64,000 nucleotides of DNA from Micromonospora sp. Llam0 (GTDB lineage: Bacteria > Actinomycetota > Actinomycetes > Mycobacteriales > Micromonosporaceae). Numbering within the stretch: position 1 is the first letter of the stretch; each line of letters starts with the position of its first letter. Shown here one piece after another: positions 1-8,935 of the stretch. Position numbers and translations under genes: made by a program. The stretch is taken from assembly GCF_003751085.1 (NCBI RefSeq), contig NZ_RJJY01000002.1, positions 1,178,001 to 1,242,000 on the forward strand, written 5' to 3'. The notes beneath the pieces are model-generated. The model searched no databases. It worked only from the letters and a program-made list of their open reading frames with translations, and was not told where the DNA came from.

Positions 1-284
1 GCACTTGTGACTCCCCTCTCCCGCCAGCAGCAGATCACGCGAGGCACGCTCGCTCATGCGCTTTGCCACGAAAAAAGATGAAAGTTCAGGACCGGTGGCC
101 ACGTCGCCGACCGGCTATCACGCGCAGGTTCCGACCCGGGTGTTCCCGCACGTTCCGGCACGGGTGATTGAGCAGTGGGACTCCCGGGTACCCCGGTGAC
201 ACGAAGGACCGGAGCGCTTGCGCGGCCGGCCGCCCGGTCCTACCACGAAGTGTCCGCGGGAGCCGCGCGGAAGGAGGGGTGCAG
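1..284. other. Left-edge region upstream of whiD
   Basis: No complete gene is visible here. A reading frame on the minus strand starts with ATG at 57 (MSERASRDLLLAGEG...) and runs off the left edge. A plus-strand frame open from the edge closes with TGA at 79-81. Neither has a recognisable motif or a clear ribosome binding site, so a partial neighbouring gene is possible but unproven. The remaining roughly 200 bases must hold the whiD promoter; I could not pick a convincing -35/-10 pair. In related actinomycetes a response-regulator or sigma-factor gene lies beside whiD, which is background knowledge rather than something seen here. Confidence 0.3.
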
Positions 285-713
285 ATGTCGGATGTACGCC
301 GACTGCCCGGACCGATCGTCGACCTATGGGAGTGGCAGATCCTCGGTGCCTGCCGTGGCCGGGACAGCGCCCAGTTCTTCCACCCCGACGGTGAGCGGGG
401 GTCGTCACGCAACCGTCGGGAGTCGGGCGCCAAGGCGGTCTGCCGGACCTGCCCGGTCCGGGCGGAGTGCGCCGCGCACGCCCTGTCGGTCCGCGAGCCG
501 TACGGGGTGTGGGGCGGCTTCAGCGAGTCGGAACGACTCCGGCTGCTCGCCCTCGGCTGGGAGGACCTCGCCGACCGCCACGGCGGCCGGGTCGACGTGC
601 AACGGCTGGAGGCCCGGCTGGGCCGGCCGCACAAGTCGACCGTGCCGGCCCAGCGCCGGCCGGAATCGACCGCCGTCAGGCCGCAGCCGGCGGACTCGGC
701 CACCGCCGCCTGA
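285..713 (+). CDS. whiD: WhiB-family iron-sulfur regulator, WhiD/WhiB3 type
   Basis: A 142-residue WhiB-like [4Fe-4S] transcription factor. The four cluster cysteines are C23, C53, C56 and C62 (CRTC spacing in the middle pair), followed by the GVWGG turn at residues 74-78 that contacts the principal sigma factor in this family. The N-terminus (LPGP...W.WQ..ACRG.DS..FFHPDGERG) matches my memory of WhiB3 of mycobacteria and WhiD of Streptomyces better than other Wbl classes. The position beside groEL1 supports this. The start at 285 was chosen because aaggagggg sits just upstream; an in-frame start further upstream lacks this signal. Family members regulate sporulation or redox homeostasis; which role applies here is inferred. 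Confidence 0.9.
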   Translation: MSDVRRLPGPIVDLWEWQILGACRGRDSAQFFHPDGERGSSRNRRESGAKAVCRTCPVRAECAAHALSVREPYGVWGGFSESERLRLLALGWEDLADRHGGRVDVQRLEARLGRPHKSTVPAQRRPESTAVRPQPADSATAA

Positions 714-798
714 CCCCGGCGACTGCCGCCTGAACCACGGCCGCGCGGCTACTACCTCGGCCACGACCTCGGCCGCGGGGCCGCCGGCTCAAATGTCC

Positions 799-2451
799 CT
801 ACTGGACTGTTACGCGGACCGAGTGCCAACCTGTCGCCCCGTCCGGGGCAACAGGTTGGCGCAGTTCGGGCTGGGTGGCGCCGGTCCCGTCGGTGGCCCG
901 GACCTGCAGCAGGTGCTCACCCGAGGTCGCCGGCCACTGCCAGACCCACTGCACCCAGGTGTCCGCCGAGACCGCCGGGGCCAGCTCGGCCGGCTGCCAG
1001 GGGCCGTCGTCCACCCGTACCTCGACGCCGCTGATGCCCCGGTGCGGGGCCCACGCCACCCCGGCCACCGGTACGGTGCCGGCGGACAACTCGGTGCGGA
1101 TCCGGGGGGTGTCGATCCGGGACTGGGTCTTGATCGGGCCCTGCGCCGCCCAGCCGCGCGGCACCCAGTACGCGTCGAAGTCGGCGAAGCTGGTCAACTC
1201 CAGCTCGGTGACCCACTTGCAGGCGGAGACGTACCCGTAGAGGCCGGGCACCACCATGCGGACCGGGAAACCGTGCTCGACCGGCAGTGGTTGACCGTTC
1301 ATCCCGACCGCGAGCAGCGCGTCCCGCCCGTCCAGCAGCGCCTCGGTCGGGGTGCCGCAGGTCCAGCCGTCGACGGACCGGCCGACGACCTGGTCGGCTC
1401 CGGGCAGCGGGCCCGCCTCGACCAGCAGGTCCCGCACCGGTACGCCGAGCCAGCGGGCGTTGCCGATGAGGTTCCCGCCCACCTCGTTCGAGACACAGGC
1501 CAGCGTGACGTACCGCTCCACCAGCTCCATCCCGAGCAGGTCGGCGTAGCTCAGGGTGATCGGGTTGGTCACCCGGCCGTGGATCCGCAGCTGCCATTCG
1601 TCCGGGTCGACCTGGGGCACGACCAGCGCGGTGTCGATCCGGTAGAAGTCACGGTTCGTGGTGACGTACCGGCTCAGCCCCGGTGCCGCCGGGTCCACAC
1701 CGAACGGCAGCGGCGGCGCGGCGGCGACCGGGGCGGGCAGTGTCACGGCGGACCTGGCGGTGGCCACCCCCCGGCGTTGCGCCAGCCAGCGACCGCCGGC
1801 ACCGGTGACCAGGGCGGCGCCGACCGACACGCCGACGCTGGACAGGAACCGTCGCCGGTCGGCGGTGCCGGCGCCGGGCCGAACCGGTACCGGCTCGGCA
1901 GACGAGGCAGACGAGGCAGACGAGGCAGGCGACGCGGCGGCGGCCGGCCGCAGCGGGCCGGCGAGCAGCGCCCAGAGCAGCAACGCGGCGGCGGACGCGC
2001 CGATCACCGCCGGCAGGACGGCGGCCGGCCCGGCGCCGGGCCGGGTGAGCGCGGCCACCGCGCCGACCACGCCGAAAACCGCGACGCCGACGAAGCCGAC
2101 GGCCAGCCGGCGGGCGGCCAGCATCCCGATGACGGCCGCGAACCCGGCGAGCAGTACGCCGGTGCCGATCAGCAGCGCGGTCTTGTCGTGTACGCCGAAC
2201 ACGTCGATGGCGAACTGTTTCAGCGGCTCGGGGACGGTGTCGACGACCACCCCGCCGACCGCGACCAGCGGTGCCGAGCGGGCGCCGGTGGCGACGGCGA
2301 TCAGCTCGGCCAGGCCCAGGGCGAGTGCGGCCGCGGCCACGCCGGCGAGCGCTGCGAGCGGCCCGGGCAGGCGGCCCGGCGGTTCGGTCTGCGCAGCTGG
2401 CCCGGTCGGCTCCGGCCCTGTCGCGTCCGGCACCGTCGGCTCCGCCCTCAT
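799..2451 (-). CDS. Membrane-anchored sulfite-oxidase-like molybdopterin oxidoreductase
   Basis: About 550 residues. The N-terminal ~190 residues hold several hydrophobic helices in an Ala/Leu-rich stretch. A twin-arginine-like DRRRFLSSVG segment follows, then a sulfite-oxidase-fold domain. The presumed Mo-ligand cysteine is in TLACVSNEVGG, followed by NARWLGVPVRDLL, the GYVSACKW segment and a C-terminal Ig-like dimerisation domain (GVEVRVDDGPWQPAEL). The active domain is therefore probably on the outer face of the membrane. The substrate is unknown; the family includes sulfite oxidases and YedY-like methionine sulfoxide reductases. The start at 2451 (MRAEPTVPD) is preferred; a GTG at 2574 would add 41 residues but overlaps an inverted repeat. 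A Ser/Ala linker is encoded by a 9-bp tandem repeat at 1901-1927. It converges on whiD. Confidence 0.85.
   Translation of the reverse strand: MRAEPTVPDATGPEPTGPAAQTEPPGRLPGPLAALAGVAAAALALGLAELIAVATGARSAPLVAVGGVVVDTVPEPLKQFAIDVFGVHDKTALLIGTGVLLAGFAAVIGMLAARRLAVGFVGVAVFGVVGAVAALTRPGAGPAAVLPAVIGASAAALLLWALLAGPLRPAAAASPASSASSASSAEPVPVRPGAGTADRRRFLSSVGVSVGAALVTGAGGRWLAQRRGVATARSAVTLPAPVAAAPPLPFGVDPAAPGLSRYVTTNRDFYRIDTALVVPQVDPDEWQLRIHGRVTNPITLSYADLLGMELVERYVTLACVSNEVGGNLIGNARWLGVPVRDLLVEAGPLPGADQVVGRSVDGWTCGTPTEALLDGRDALLAVGMNGQPLPVEHGFPVRMVVPGLYGYVSACKWVTELELTSFADFDAYWVPRGWAAQGPIKTQSRIDTPRIRTELSAGTVPVAGVAWAPHRGISGVEVRVDDGPWQPAELAPAVSADTWVQWVWQWPATSGEHLLQVRATDGTGATQPELRQPVAPDGATGWHSVRVTVQ
825..860. 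repeat. Long hairpin at the 3' end of the molybdopterin oxidoreductase gene
   Basis: A near-perfect inverted repeat: a 10-bp outer stem (gccaacctgt pairing with acaggttggc), one c/a mismatch, a 5-bp inner stem (gcccc/ggggc) and a gtcc loop. It lies inside the last 25 codons of the minus-strand gene and about 110 bases after the whiD stop codon. It could act as a two-way transcription end between the convergent genes, although no T-run follows on either strand. Confidence 0.6.
1901..1927. repeat. In-frame 9-bp tandem repeat (3 copies of gacgaggca)
   Basis: Three identical head-to-tail 9-mers encode a Ser-Ser-Ala linker on the minus strand, between the hydrophobic N-terminal domain and the twin-arginine-like segment of the oxidoreductase. 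Because the unit is a multiple of three, copy-number change would lengthen the linker without shifting the frame. Confidence 0.8.
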
Positions 2452-2521
2452 CGCGTCCAGCCCATCTGTCCGGCACCGTACGGGTCGACGGCGCGTAGGT
2501 ATACCGCCGACGATACGCAGA

Positions 2522-2580
2522 ATCCGCGTGATCAGAAACCTCGGGCGGAATGCACCCTCGGCCGTACTGATCACGCGGAT
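2522..2580. repeat. 14-bp perfect inverted repeat between groEL1 and the oxidoreductase gene
   Basis: atccgcgtgatcag at 2522-2535 is exactly repeated in reverse complement at 2567-2580, with a 31-base gap. It sits just upstream of the preferred oxidoreductase start (2451) and about 45 bases beyond the groEL1 stop. The long gap and lack of a T-run argue against a simple terminator. A paired operator or an RNA structure in the leader is possible. The pairing is seen directly; the function is inference. Confidence 0.6.
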
Positions 2581-2581
2581 C

Positions 2582-2617
2582 CAGGTGGCGCAGGTGGAAC
2601 AGGTGGAACAGGTGGAG
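2582..2617. repeat. Four-copy 9-bp tandem repeat downstream of groEL1
   Basis: Four head-to-tail copies of caggtgg followed by two variable bases (cg, aa, aa, ag). They lie in the 3' untranslated region of groEL1, directly beside the 14-bp inverted repeat. No coding role is seen. Confidence 0.8.
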
Positions 2618-2624
2618 CTTCCGG

Positions 2625-4367
<1,743 letters not shown>

Positions 4368-4384
4368 TCAGCACTGGCAGTAGG

Positions 4385-4699
4385 TCACTTCTCGATGACC
4401 GCGAGGACGTCGCGGGCGGAGAGCACCAGGTACTCCTCGCCGGCGTACTTGACCTCGGTGCCGCCGTACTTCGAGTAGATGACCGTGTCGCCGACGTTGA
4501 CGTCAACCGGGATCCGGTTGCCCTTGTCGTCGACGCGGCCGGGGCCGACAGCGAGGACGGTGCCCTCCTGCGGCTTCTCCTTGGCGGTGTCGGGGATCAC
4601 GATGCCCGACGCCGTGGTGGTCTCAGCCTCGTTCGCCTGGACCAGGATCCGGTCCTCGAGCGGCTTGATCGCAACCTTGGTCGCGGTAGTCACGGGCAT
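4385..4699 (-). CDS. groES: Co-chaperonin GroES
   Basis: A 104-residue GroES, the normal length, with [10 protein letters not shown] at the N-terminus, the mobile-loop region [20 protein letters not shown] and the C-terminal [14 protein letters not shown]. It caps the GroEL ring. The ATG at 4699 was chosen because ccaggaggg precedes it; a further 23 upstream in-frame residues are not GroES-like. It is the first gene of the groES-groEL1 unit, and two CIRCE operators lie 136-196 bases upstream of the start. Confidence 0.98.
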   Translation of the reverse strand: MPVTTATKVAIKPLEDRILVQANEAETTTASGIVIPDTAKEKPQEGTVLAVGPGRVDDKGNRIPVDVNVGDTVIYSKYGGTEVKYAGEEYLVLSARDVLAVIEK

Positions 4700-4834
4700 A
4701 CCCTCCTGGGGTATCTGGTTTTGGTGCCGGCCACGTGGGTAACCGGCGTCAATCTGCCTCATGTCCACCGGGCGGATCCGTCGTCGCGGGTGCCGGACCG
4801 CCTGGCGTTTCGCTCACCGGCGGGAGCCGGTGGG

Positions 4835-4861
4835 CTGGCACCCTCGACCCGAGAGTGCTAA
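4835..4861. promoter_or_regulatory. CIRCE operator 1 (HrcA site)
   Basis: Matches the CIRCE form ttagcactc-N9-gagtgctaa. The right arm gagtgctaa (4853-4861) is perfect; the left arm ctggcaccc (4835-4843) matches 6 of 9 positions with exact 9-base spacing. HrcA repressor binding at such sites controls groE in actinobacteria. Confidence 0.8.
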
Positions 4862-4868
4862 CCGCAGA

Positions 4869-4895
4869 TTAGCAGTCGCCTGTGCGGAGTGCTAG
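4869..4895. promoter_or_regulatory. CIRCE operator 2 (HrcA site)
   Basis: ttagcagtc (4869-4877), nine bases, then gagtgctag (4887-4895): 8 of 9 matches in each arm. It lies 34 bases from the first element and ends only 14 bases before the start codon of the divergent methyltransferase gene, so heat-shock control could reach both directions. Confidence 0.85.
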
Positions 4896-4909
4896 CCCGA
4901 TGGCCGAGC

Positions 4910-6145
4910 ATGGACAATGTCGCGGTGCACCCGGACGAACTGGCCGCCCTGCGTGCCCCGGAAGGCGCGGCCGCGCTGGTCACCGCAGGCGAGGTGCTGG
5001 CCGCGTCGGGCGGGGCGGATCCCCTCGCGGCGGCGACCGCGCTGCGTACCGCCGGGGTGCCGGCACCGCTCGCGACCGCAGCGCTCACCCAGGCCGCGCT
5101 GCGCGCCCGCGCGACCGGCAAGTTCGGCCCGGCCGCCGACCGGATGTTCTTCACCCGCGCCGGCCTGGAGCAGGCCACCCGGTCGGTGGTCGCCGACCGG
5201 CGCGCCGCCCGGTTGCGCGCCGCCGGGGTGCGCCACCTCGCCGACCTGGGTTGCGGTCTCGGCGCGGACACCCTCGCCGCCGCCCGGGCCGGCATCCGGG
5301 TGTACGCGGTGGAGGCCGACCCGGGCACCGCCGCGATCGCCGCCGCCAACGCAGCGGCGACCGGGCTGGCCGACCTGGTCGACGTGGTCTGCGCCGACGC
5401 CACCGGAGTCGACGTCTCCGGCTACGACGCGGTCTTCTGCGACCCGGCCCGCCGTACCGGCAGCGGTCGGCGCACCTTCGACCCGGACAGCTACTCCCCG
5501 TCCTGGGACTTCGTCCGGTCGCTGGTCGCCCGGGTGCCGCGGACCGTGCTCAAGGTGGCGCCGGGCATCGACCACGCGCTGATCCCGCCGGGAGCCGAGG
5601 CCGAGTGGGTCAGCGTCGACCGGGAGGTGGTCGAGGCGGCGTTCTGGTGCGGCCCGCTGGCCGACGCCCCGCGCCGGGCCACCCTGCTGCGTGCCGGACG
5701 GCCGGCCACGGACCTGGTCGGCGACGGCGACGAGCCGGTCGACGTCGGCCCGGTCCGGCGTTACCTGTACGACCCGGACGGGGCGGTGGTCCGCTCGCAC
5801 CTGGTCGCCGCGTTCGCCGCGACCGTCGGCGGCACCCTCGCCGACGGGTCGATCGCCTACGTCTACGCCGACACGCCGACCGACACGCCGTACGGCCGAT
5901 GTCTGGAGATCACCGACGTGCTGCCGTTCTCGCTGAAGCGGCTGCGGGCGTTGCTGCGCGAACGCGGTGTCACGCGGCTGGAGATCCTCAAACGCGGTTC
6001 CCCGCTCGACCCCGCCCAGTTGCGGCGTGACCTGCGGCTGCGTACCGCCGCCGGAGCCGGCGTGGCGGCGAGCCTGGTGCTGACCCGGGTGGCCGGCGCC
6101 CCGACGGCGCTGCTCGCCCACCCGGTGGAGGCACCAGGCCGGTAA
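4910..6145 (+). CDS. SAM-dependent methyltransferase with THUMP-like C-terminus
   Basis: A 411-residue protein. An Ala-rich helical N-terminus is followed by a Rossmann methyltransferase core: motif I HLADLGCGLGADTLAAARAG, the acidic YAVEADP after beta-2, and FCDPARR as the catalytic-type motif IV. The C-terminal third (SIAYVYADTPTDTPYGR ... LEILKRGSPLDPAQLRRDL) resembles the THUMP-like domain found in this family. The substrate is not known; an RNA base or nucleoside is the usual guess. The start is either ATG 4910 or a GTG at 4889; neither has a strong ribosome site. The gene is divergent from groES and its start abuts CIRCE 2. Confidence 0.8.
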   Translation: MDNVAVHPDELAALRAPEGAAALVTAGEVLAASGGADPLAAATALRTAGVPAPLATAALTQAALRARATGKFGPAADRMFFTRAGLEQATRSVVADRRAARLRAAGVRHLADLGCGLGADTLAAARAGIRVYAVEADPGTAAIAAANAAATGLADLVDVVCADATGVDVSGYDAVFCDPARRTGSGRRTFDPDSYSPSWDFVRSLVARVPRTVLKVAPGIDHALIPPGAEAEWVSVDREVVEAAFWCGPLADAPRRATLLRAGRPATDLVGDGDEPVDVGPVRRYLYDPDGAVVRSHLVAAFAATVGGTLADGSIAYVYADTPTDTPYGRCLEITDVLPFSLKRLRALLRERGVTRLEILKRGSPLDPAQLRRDLRLRTAAGAGVAASLVLTRVAGAPTALLAHPVEAPGR

Positions 6146-6156
6146 CGTCGCGCGGC

Positions 6157-6636
6157 ATGGCAGGTACCGCGACCCCGGCGACGACGCTGCTGACCAAGCG
6201 GCGGATCACCTTCCAACTGCACCCGTACCGGGTCTCGCCGGACACCCCGGACTACGGCGCGGCGGTCGCGGCCGCCCTCGGCGTCGCCGCCGAGCAGGTC
6301 TTCAAGACGCTGGTGGCGCAGGTCGACGGGGCACTCGCCGTCGGTGTCGTGCCGGTCACCGGGGAGCTGGGCCTGAAGGCCTTCGCGGTGGCGCTCGGTG
6401 GTAAGCGCGCGGTGCTCGCCGACCGGGTGCTCGCCGAGCGGACCACCGGGTACGTCCGGGGTGGGATCAGCCCGATCGGGCAGCGTAAACGCCTGCCGAC
6501 GGTGCTGGACGCCTCGGCGCAGCGGTTCGCCGAGGTGTACGTCTCGGCCGGCCGTCGCGGGTTGCAGCTGAGTATCACTCCGGGCGATCTGGCAGCGGTG
6601 GCCGACGCCCGGTTCGCCCCGATCGCTACCCACTGA
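6157..6636 (+). CDS. ybaK: YbaK-type Cys-tRNA(Pro)/Cys-tRNA(Cys) deacylase
   Basis: A 159-residue YbaK/EbsC-family protein, full length. It carries TPATTLLTKRRITFQLHPY at the N-terminus, the EQVFKTLVAQVDG strand containing the family lysine, KRAVLADRVLAERTTGYVRGGISPIG, and a C-terminal GLQLSITPGDLAAV. Family members hydrolyse mischarged Cys-tRNA(Pro) in trans to prolyl-tRNA synthetase. It starts 11 bases after the methyltransferase stop and is probably co-transcribed with it. Confidence 0.93.
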   Translation: MAGTATPATTLLTKRRITFQLHPYRVSPDTPDYGAAVAAALGVAAEQVFKTLVAQVDGALAVGVVPVTGELGLKAFAVALGGKRAVLADRVLAERTTGYVRGGISPIGQRKRLPTVLDASAQRFAEVYVSAGRRGLQLSITPGDLAAVADARFAPIATH

Positions 6637-6676
6637 TCCGGTCAGTCGACGGGCAGATGTCCGCCACGTTGCTGAA

Positions 6677-6764
6677 TTGTTATCGCGGGCAACAAAACTG
6701 GTGACGTCAGCGGTCTTGTGCTCGGCGCCACACTCCTAATACGTTGCCGGACACAACAAAACTG
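6677..6764 (+). promoter_or_regulatory. Putative xyl promoter with paired operator motifs
   Basis: Between ybaK and the xylose-binding protein gene, caacaaaactg occurs twice (6690-6700 and 6754-6764), each time followed by tgacg. The first copy is the right half of a ttgtt-N9-aacaa palindrome (6677-6695). The second follows gttg (6743-6746) to form gttg-N7-caac. A -10-like taatac lies at 6737-6742, so the second motif would fall at the transcription start. The ROK regulator at 10208 is the natural candidate to bind here, since ROK operators are typically AT-rich palindromes with ttt/aaa arms. Motifs are seen; assignment is inference. Confidence 0.45.
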
Positions 6765-6914
6765 TGACGGCCCAGCCCAGCCCCAGGCCGTTGCCGTCGC
6801 CGGCCGGGTCTCCGGAGCCCATCAGCGCCGCGCGAGCCACACCTGATACCGCACGACACGCACCAGCACCAACCCCTTGTACGCGAAACATCACCCTTCG
6901 AAAGGACCCGAGCG

Positions 6915-8006
6915 ATGCGCAGAGGGATCCTCAGCACCGCCGCCGCTGGCGTCCTGCTCGCCGGCGGCCTGACCGCCTGTAGCAGCGACACCGGCACCGA
7001 CAGCGGTGACACGCCCACCCCGAAGATCGGCGTGATCCTGCCGGACAGCGCCTCCTCCGACCGCTGGGAGACCGCCGACCGGCGCTTCCTGCAGGAGGCG
7101 TTCGACGCCGCCGGCGTGCAGGCCACCATCCAGAACGCCCAGGGCGACAAGGCCCAGTTCCAGACCCTCGCCGACCAGATGATCACCGACGGGGCCACCG
7201 TCCTGATGATCGTCAACCTGGACTCCGGCACCGGCAAGGCCGTGCTGGACAAGGCCAAGCAGCAGGGCGTCGCCACCATCGACTACGACCGGCTGACCCT
7301 GGGCGGCTCCGCCGAGTACTACGTGAGCTTCGACAACGAGGCCGTCGGCCAACTGCAGGGCGAAGGTCTGGTCAAGTGCCTGACCGACGCCGGCGTGGAA
7401 GAGCCGACCATCGCCACCCTCAACGGCTCCGAGACCGACAACAACGCCACCCTGTTCAAGAACGGCTACGACGGCGTGCTCGACCCGCTGTACGAGTCCG
7501 GCGAATACGTCAAGGGCCCGGACCGCTGGGTGCCGGACTGGGACGGCGCCCAGGCCGCCACGCTGTTCGAGCAGATGCTGACCCAGACCGGCGGCGAGAT
7601 CGACGGTGTGCTGGCCGCCAACGACACCCTCGGCAACGCGGCGATCTCGGTGCTCAAGCGCAACCAGCTCAACGGCCAGGTGCCGGTCACCGGGCAGGAC
7701 GCCACCCCGCAGGGTCTGCAGAACATCCTCGCCGGCGACCAGTGCATGACCGTCTACAAGGCGATCAAGGCCGAGGCGCAGGCCGCCGCCGACCTGGCGG
7801 TCGCGCTGGCCAACGGTGAGCGCAAGGAGGTCGCGCAGACCGTCACCGACCCGGAGACCAACCGGGAGGTGCCGTCGGTGCTGCTCACCCCGCAGGCCAT
7901 CTACAAGGAGAACGTCGCCGACGTGGTCAACGACGGCTACGTCACCGCCGAGGAGCTCTGCACCGACGAGTTCGCCGAGCTCTGCGCCGAGGCCGGCATC
8001 AGCTGA
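6915..8006 (+). CDS. xylF: Xylose-type ABC transporter substrate-binding lipoprotein
   Basis: A 363-residue precursor with a lipoprotein signal peptide: RRG start, hydrophobic core, and lipobox ending LTAC with lipid-modified C22. The mature part is a type-I sugar-binding fold (KIGVILPDSASSDRW, DGVLAANDTLGNAAI, VTGQDATPQGLQNILAGDQCMTVYK). The last segment and overall order resemble XylF, the D-xylose-binding protein of CUT2 transporters. Xylose itself is inferred from family resemblance and the operon. It is the first gene of xylF-xylG-xylH followed by a ROK regulator. A 21-bp perfect stem-loop separates it from xylG, the usual way to keep binding-protein mRNA in excess. Confidence 0.85.
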   Translation: MRRGILSTAAAGVLLAGGLTACSSDTGTDSGDTPTPKIGVILPDSASSDRWETADRRFLQEAFDAAGVQATIQNAQGDKAQFQTLADQMITDGATVLMIVNLDSGTGKAVLDKAKQQGVATIDYDRLTLGGSAEYYVSFDNEAVGQLQGEGLVKCLTDAGVEEPTIATLNGSETDNNATLFKNGYDGVLDPLYESGEYVKGPDRWVPDWDGAQAATLFEQMLTQTGGEIDGVLAANDTLGNAAISVLKRNQLNGQVPVTGQDATPQGLQNILAGDQCMTVYKAIKAEAQAAADLAVALANGERKEVAQTVTDPETNREVPSVLLTPQAIYKENVADVVNDGYVTAEELCTDEFAELCAEAGIS

Positions 8007-8034
8007 CCGGCGTACCGGCGACCGACCGGTAGCC

Positions 8035-8085
8035 CCGCCGCGGGTGTCACCCGGCAGCACCATCGCCGGGTGACACCCGCGGCGG
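8035..8085 (+). repeat. 21-bp perfect stem-loop between xylF and xylG
   Basis: Arms at 8035-8055 and 8065-8085 are exact reverse complements (core cgggtgtcacccggc) with a 9-base loop. No T-run follows. It is best read as an intercistronic mRNA-stabilising or attenuating hairpin that raises binding-protein output over the ATPase and permease. Confidence 0.75.
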
Positions 8086-8128
8086 CGGAACCGGCACCGG
8101 CCGGACACCCTCACGAAGGAGACCACCC

Positions 8129-8935
8129 GTGTCCGCGACCCCCCTGCTGCAACTGCGCGGGATCGACAAGAACTTCGGCCCCGTCCAGGTGCTGCGCAAC
8201 GTCGACTTCGCCGTCTACCCCGGCGAGGTGACCGCGCTCGTCGGTGACAACGGTGCCGGCAAGTCCACCCTGGTCAAATGCATCAGCGGCATCCACCCGA
8301 TCGACCGCGGCGAGGTCCTCGTCAACGGCCGCCGGGTGCACATCCACAATCCGCGCGACGCCGCCTCGCACGGCATCGAGGTCGTCTACCAGGACCTCGC
8401 GCTCTGCGACAACCTCGACATCGTGCAGAACATGTTCCTCGGGCGGGAGAAGCGCTCCGGGATCGTGCTGGACGAGACCACCATGGAGCAGATGGCCGCG
8501 GACACCCTCGCCGGGCTCTCCGTCCGGACCGTCAAGTCGCTGCGGCAACTCGTCGCCAGCCTCTCCGGCGGCCAGCGCCAGACCGTCGCCATCGCCAAGG
8601 CGGTGCTGTGGAACAGCAAGGTCGTCATCCTCGACGAACCCACCGCGGCGCTCGGCGTCGCCCAGACCGCCCAGGTGCTCGAACTGGTCCGCCGGCTCGC
8701 CGACAACGGCCTCGCCGTCGTGCTGATCTCGCACAACATGAACGATGTCTTCGCGGTGTCGGACCGGATCGCCGCGCTGTACCTCGGCCAGATGGTCGCC
8801 CAGGTCCGCAGCACGGAGATCACCCACGCGCAGATCGTGGAGCTGATCACCGCCGGCCGCAGCGGTGACCTCGGCCTGCCGGCCGACAACGGCACCGAGT
8901 ACACCGTCACCACCGGACCGGGAGCCGACCGATGA
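8129..8935 (+). CDS. xylG: Sugar ABC transporter ATPase, single-domain XylG-like
   Basis: A 268-residue ATPase with Walker A GDNGAGKS, Q-loop VVYQDLALCDN, signature SLSGGQRQTVAIAKAV, Walker B VVILDEPTAALG and H-loop LISHNM. Classical CUT2 ATPases such as E. coli XylG carry two ABC cassettes in about 500 residues; this one has a single cassette, so the active complex would need two copies. The GTG start at 8129 follows gaaggaga. It overlaps the permease gene by 4 bases (ATGA). Confidence 0.88.
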   Translation: MSATPLLQLRGIDKNFGPVQVLRNVDFAVYPGEVTALVGDNGAGKSTLVKCISGIHPIDRGEVLVNGRRVHIHNPRDAASHGIEVVYQDLALCDNLDIVQNMFLGREKRSGIVLDETTMEQMAADTLAGLSVRTVKSLRQLVASLSGGQRQTVAIAKAVLWNSKVVILDEPTAALGVAQTAQVLELVRRLADNGLAVVLISHNMNDVFAVSDRIAALYLGQMVAQVRSTEITHAQIVELITAGRSGDLGLPADNGTEYTVTTGPGADR

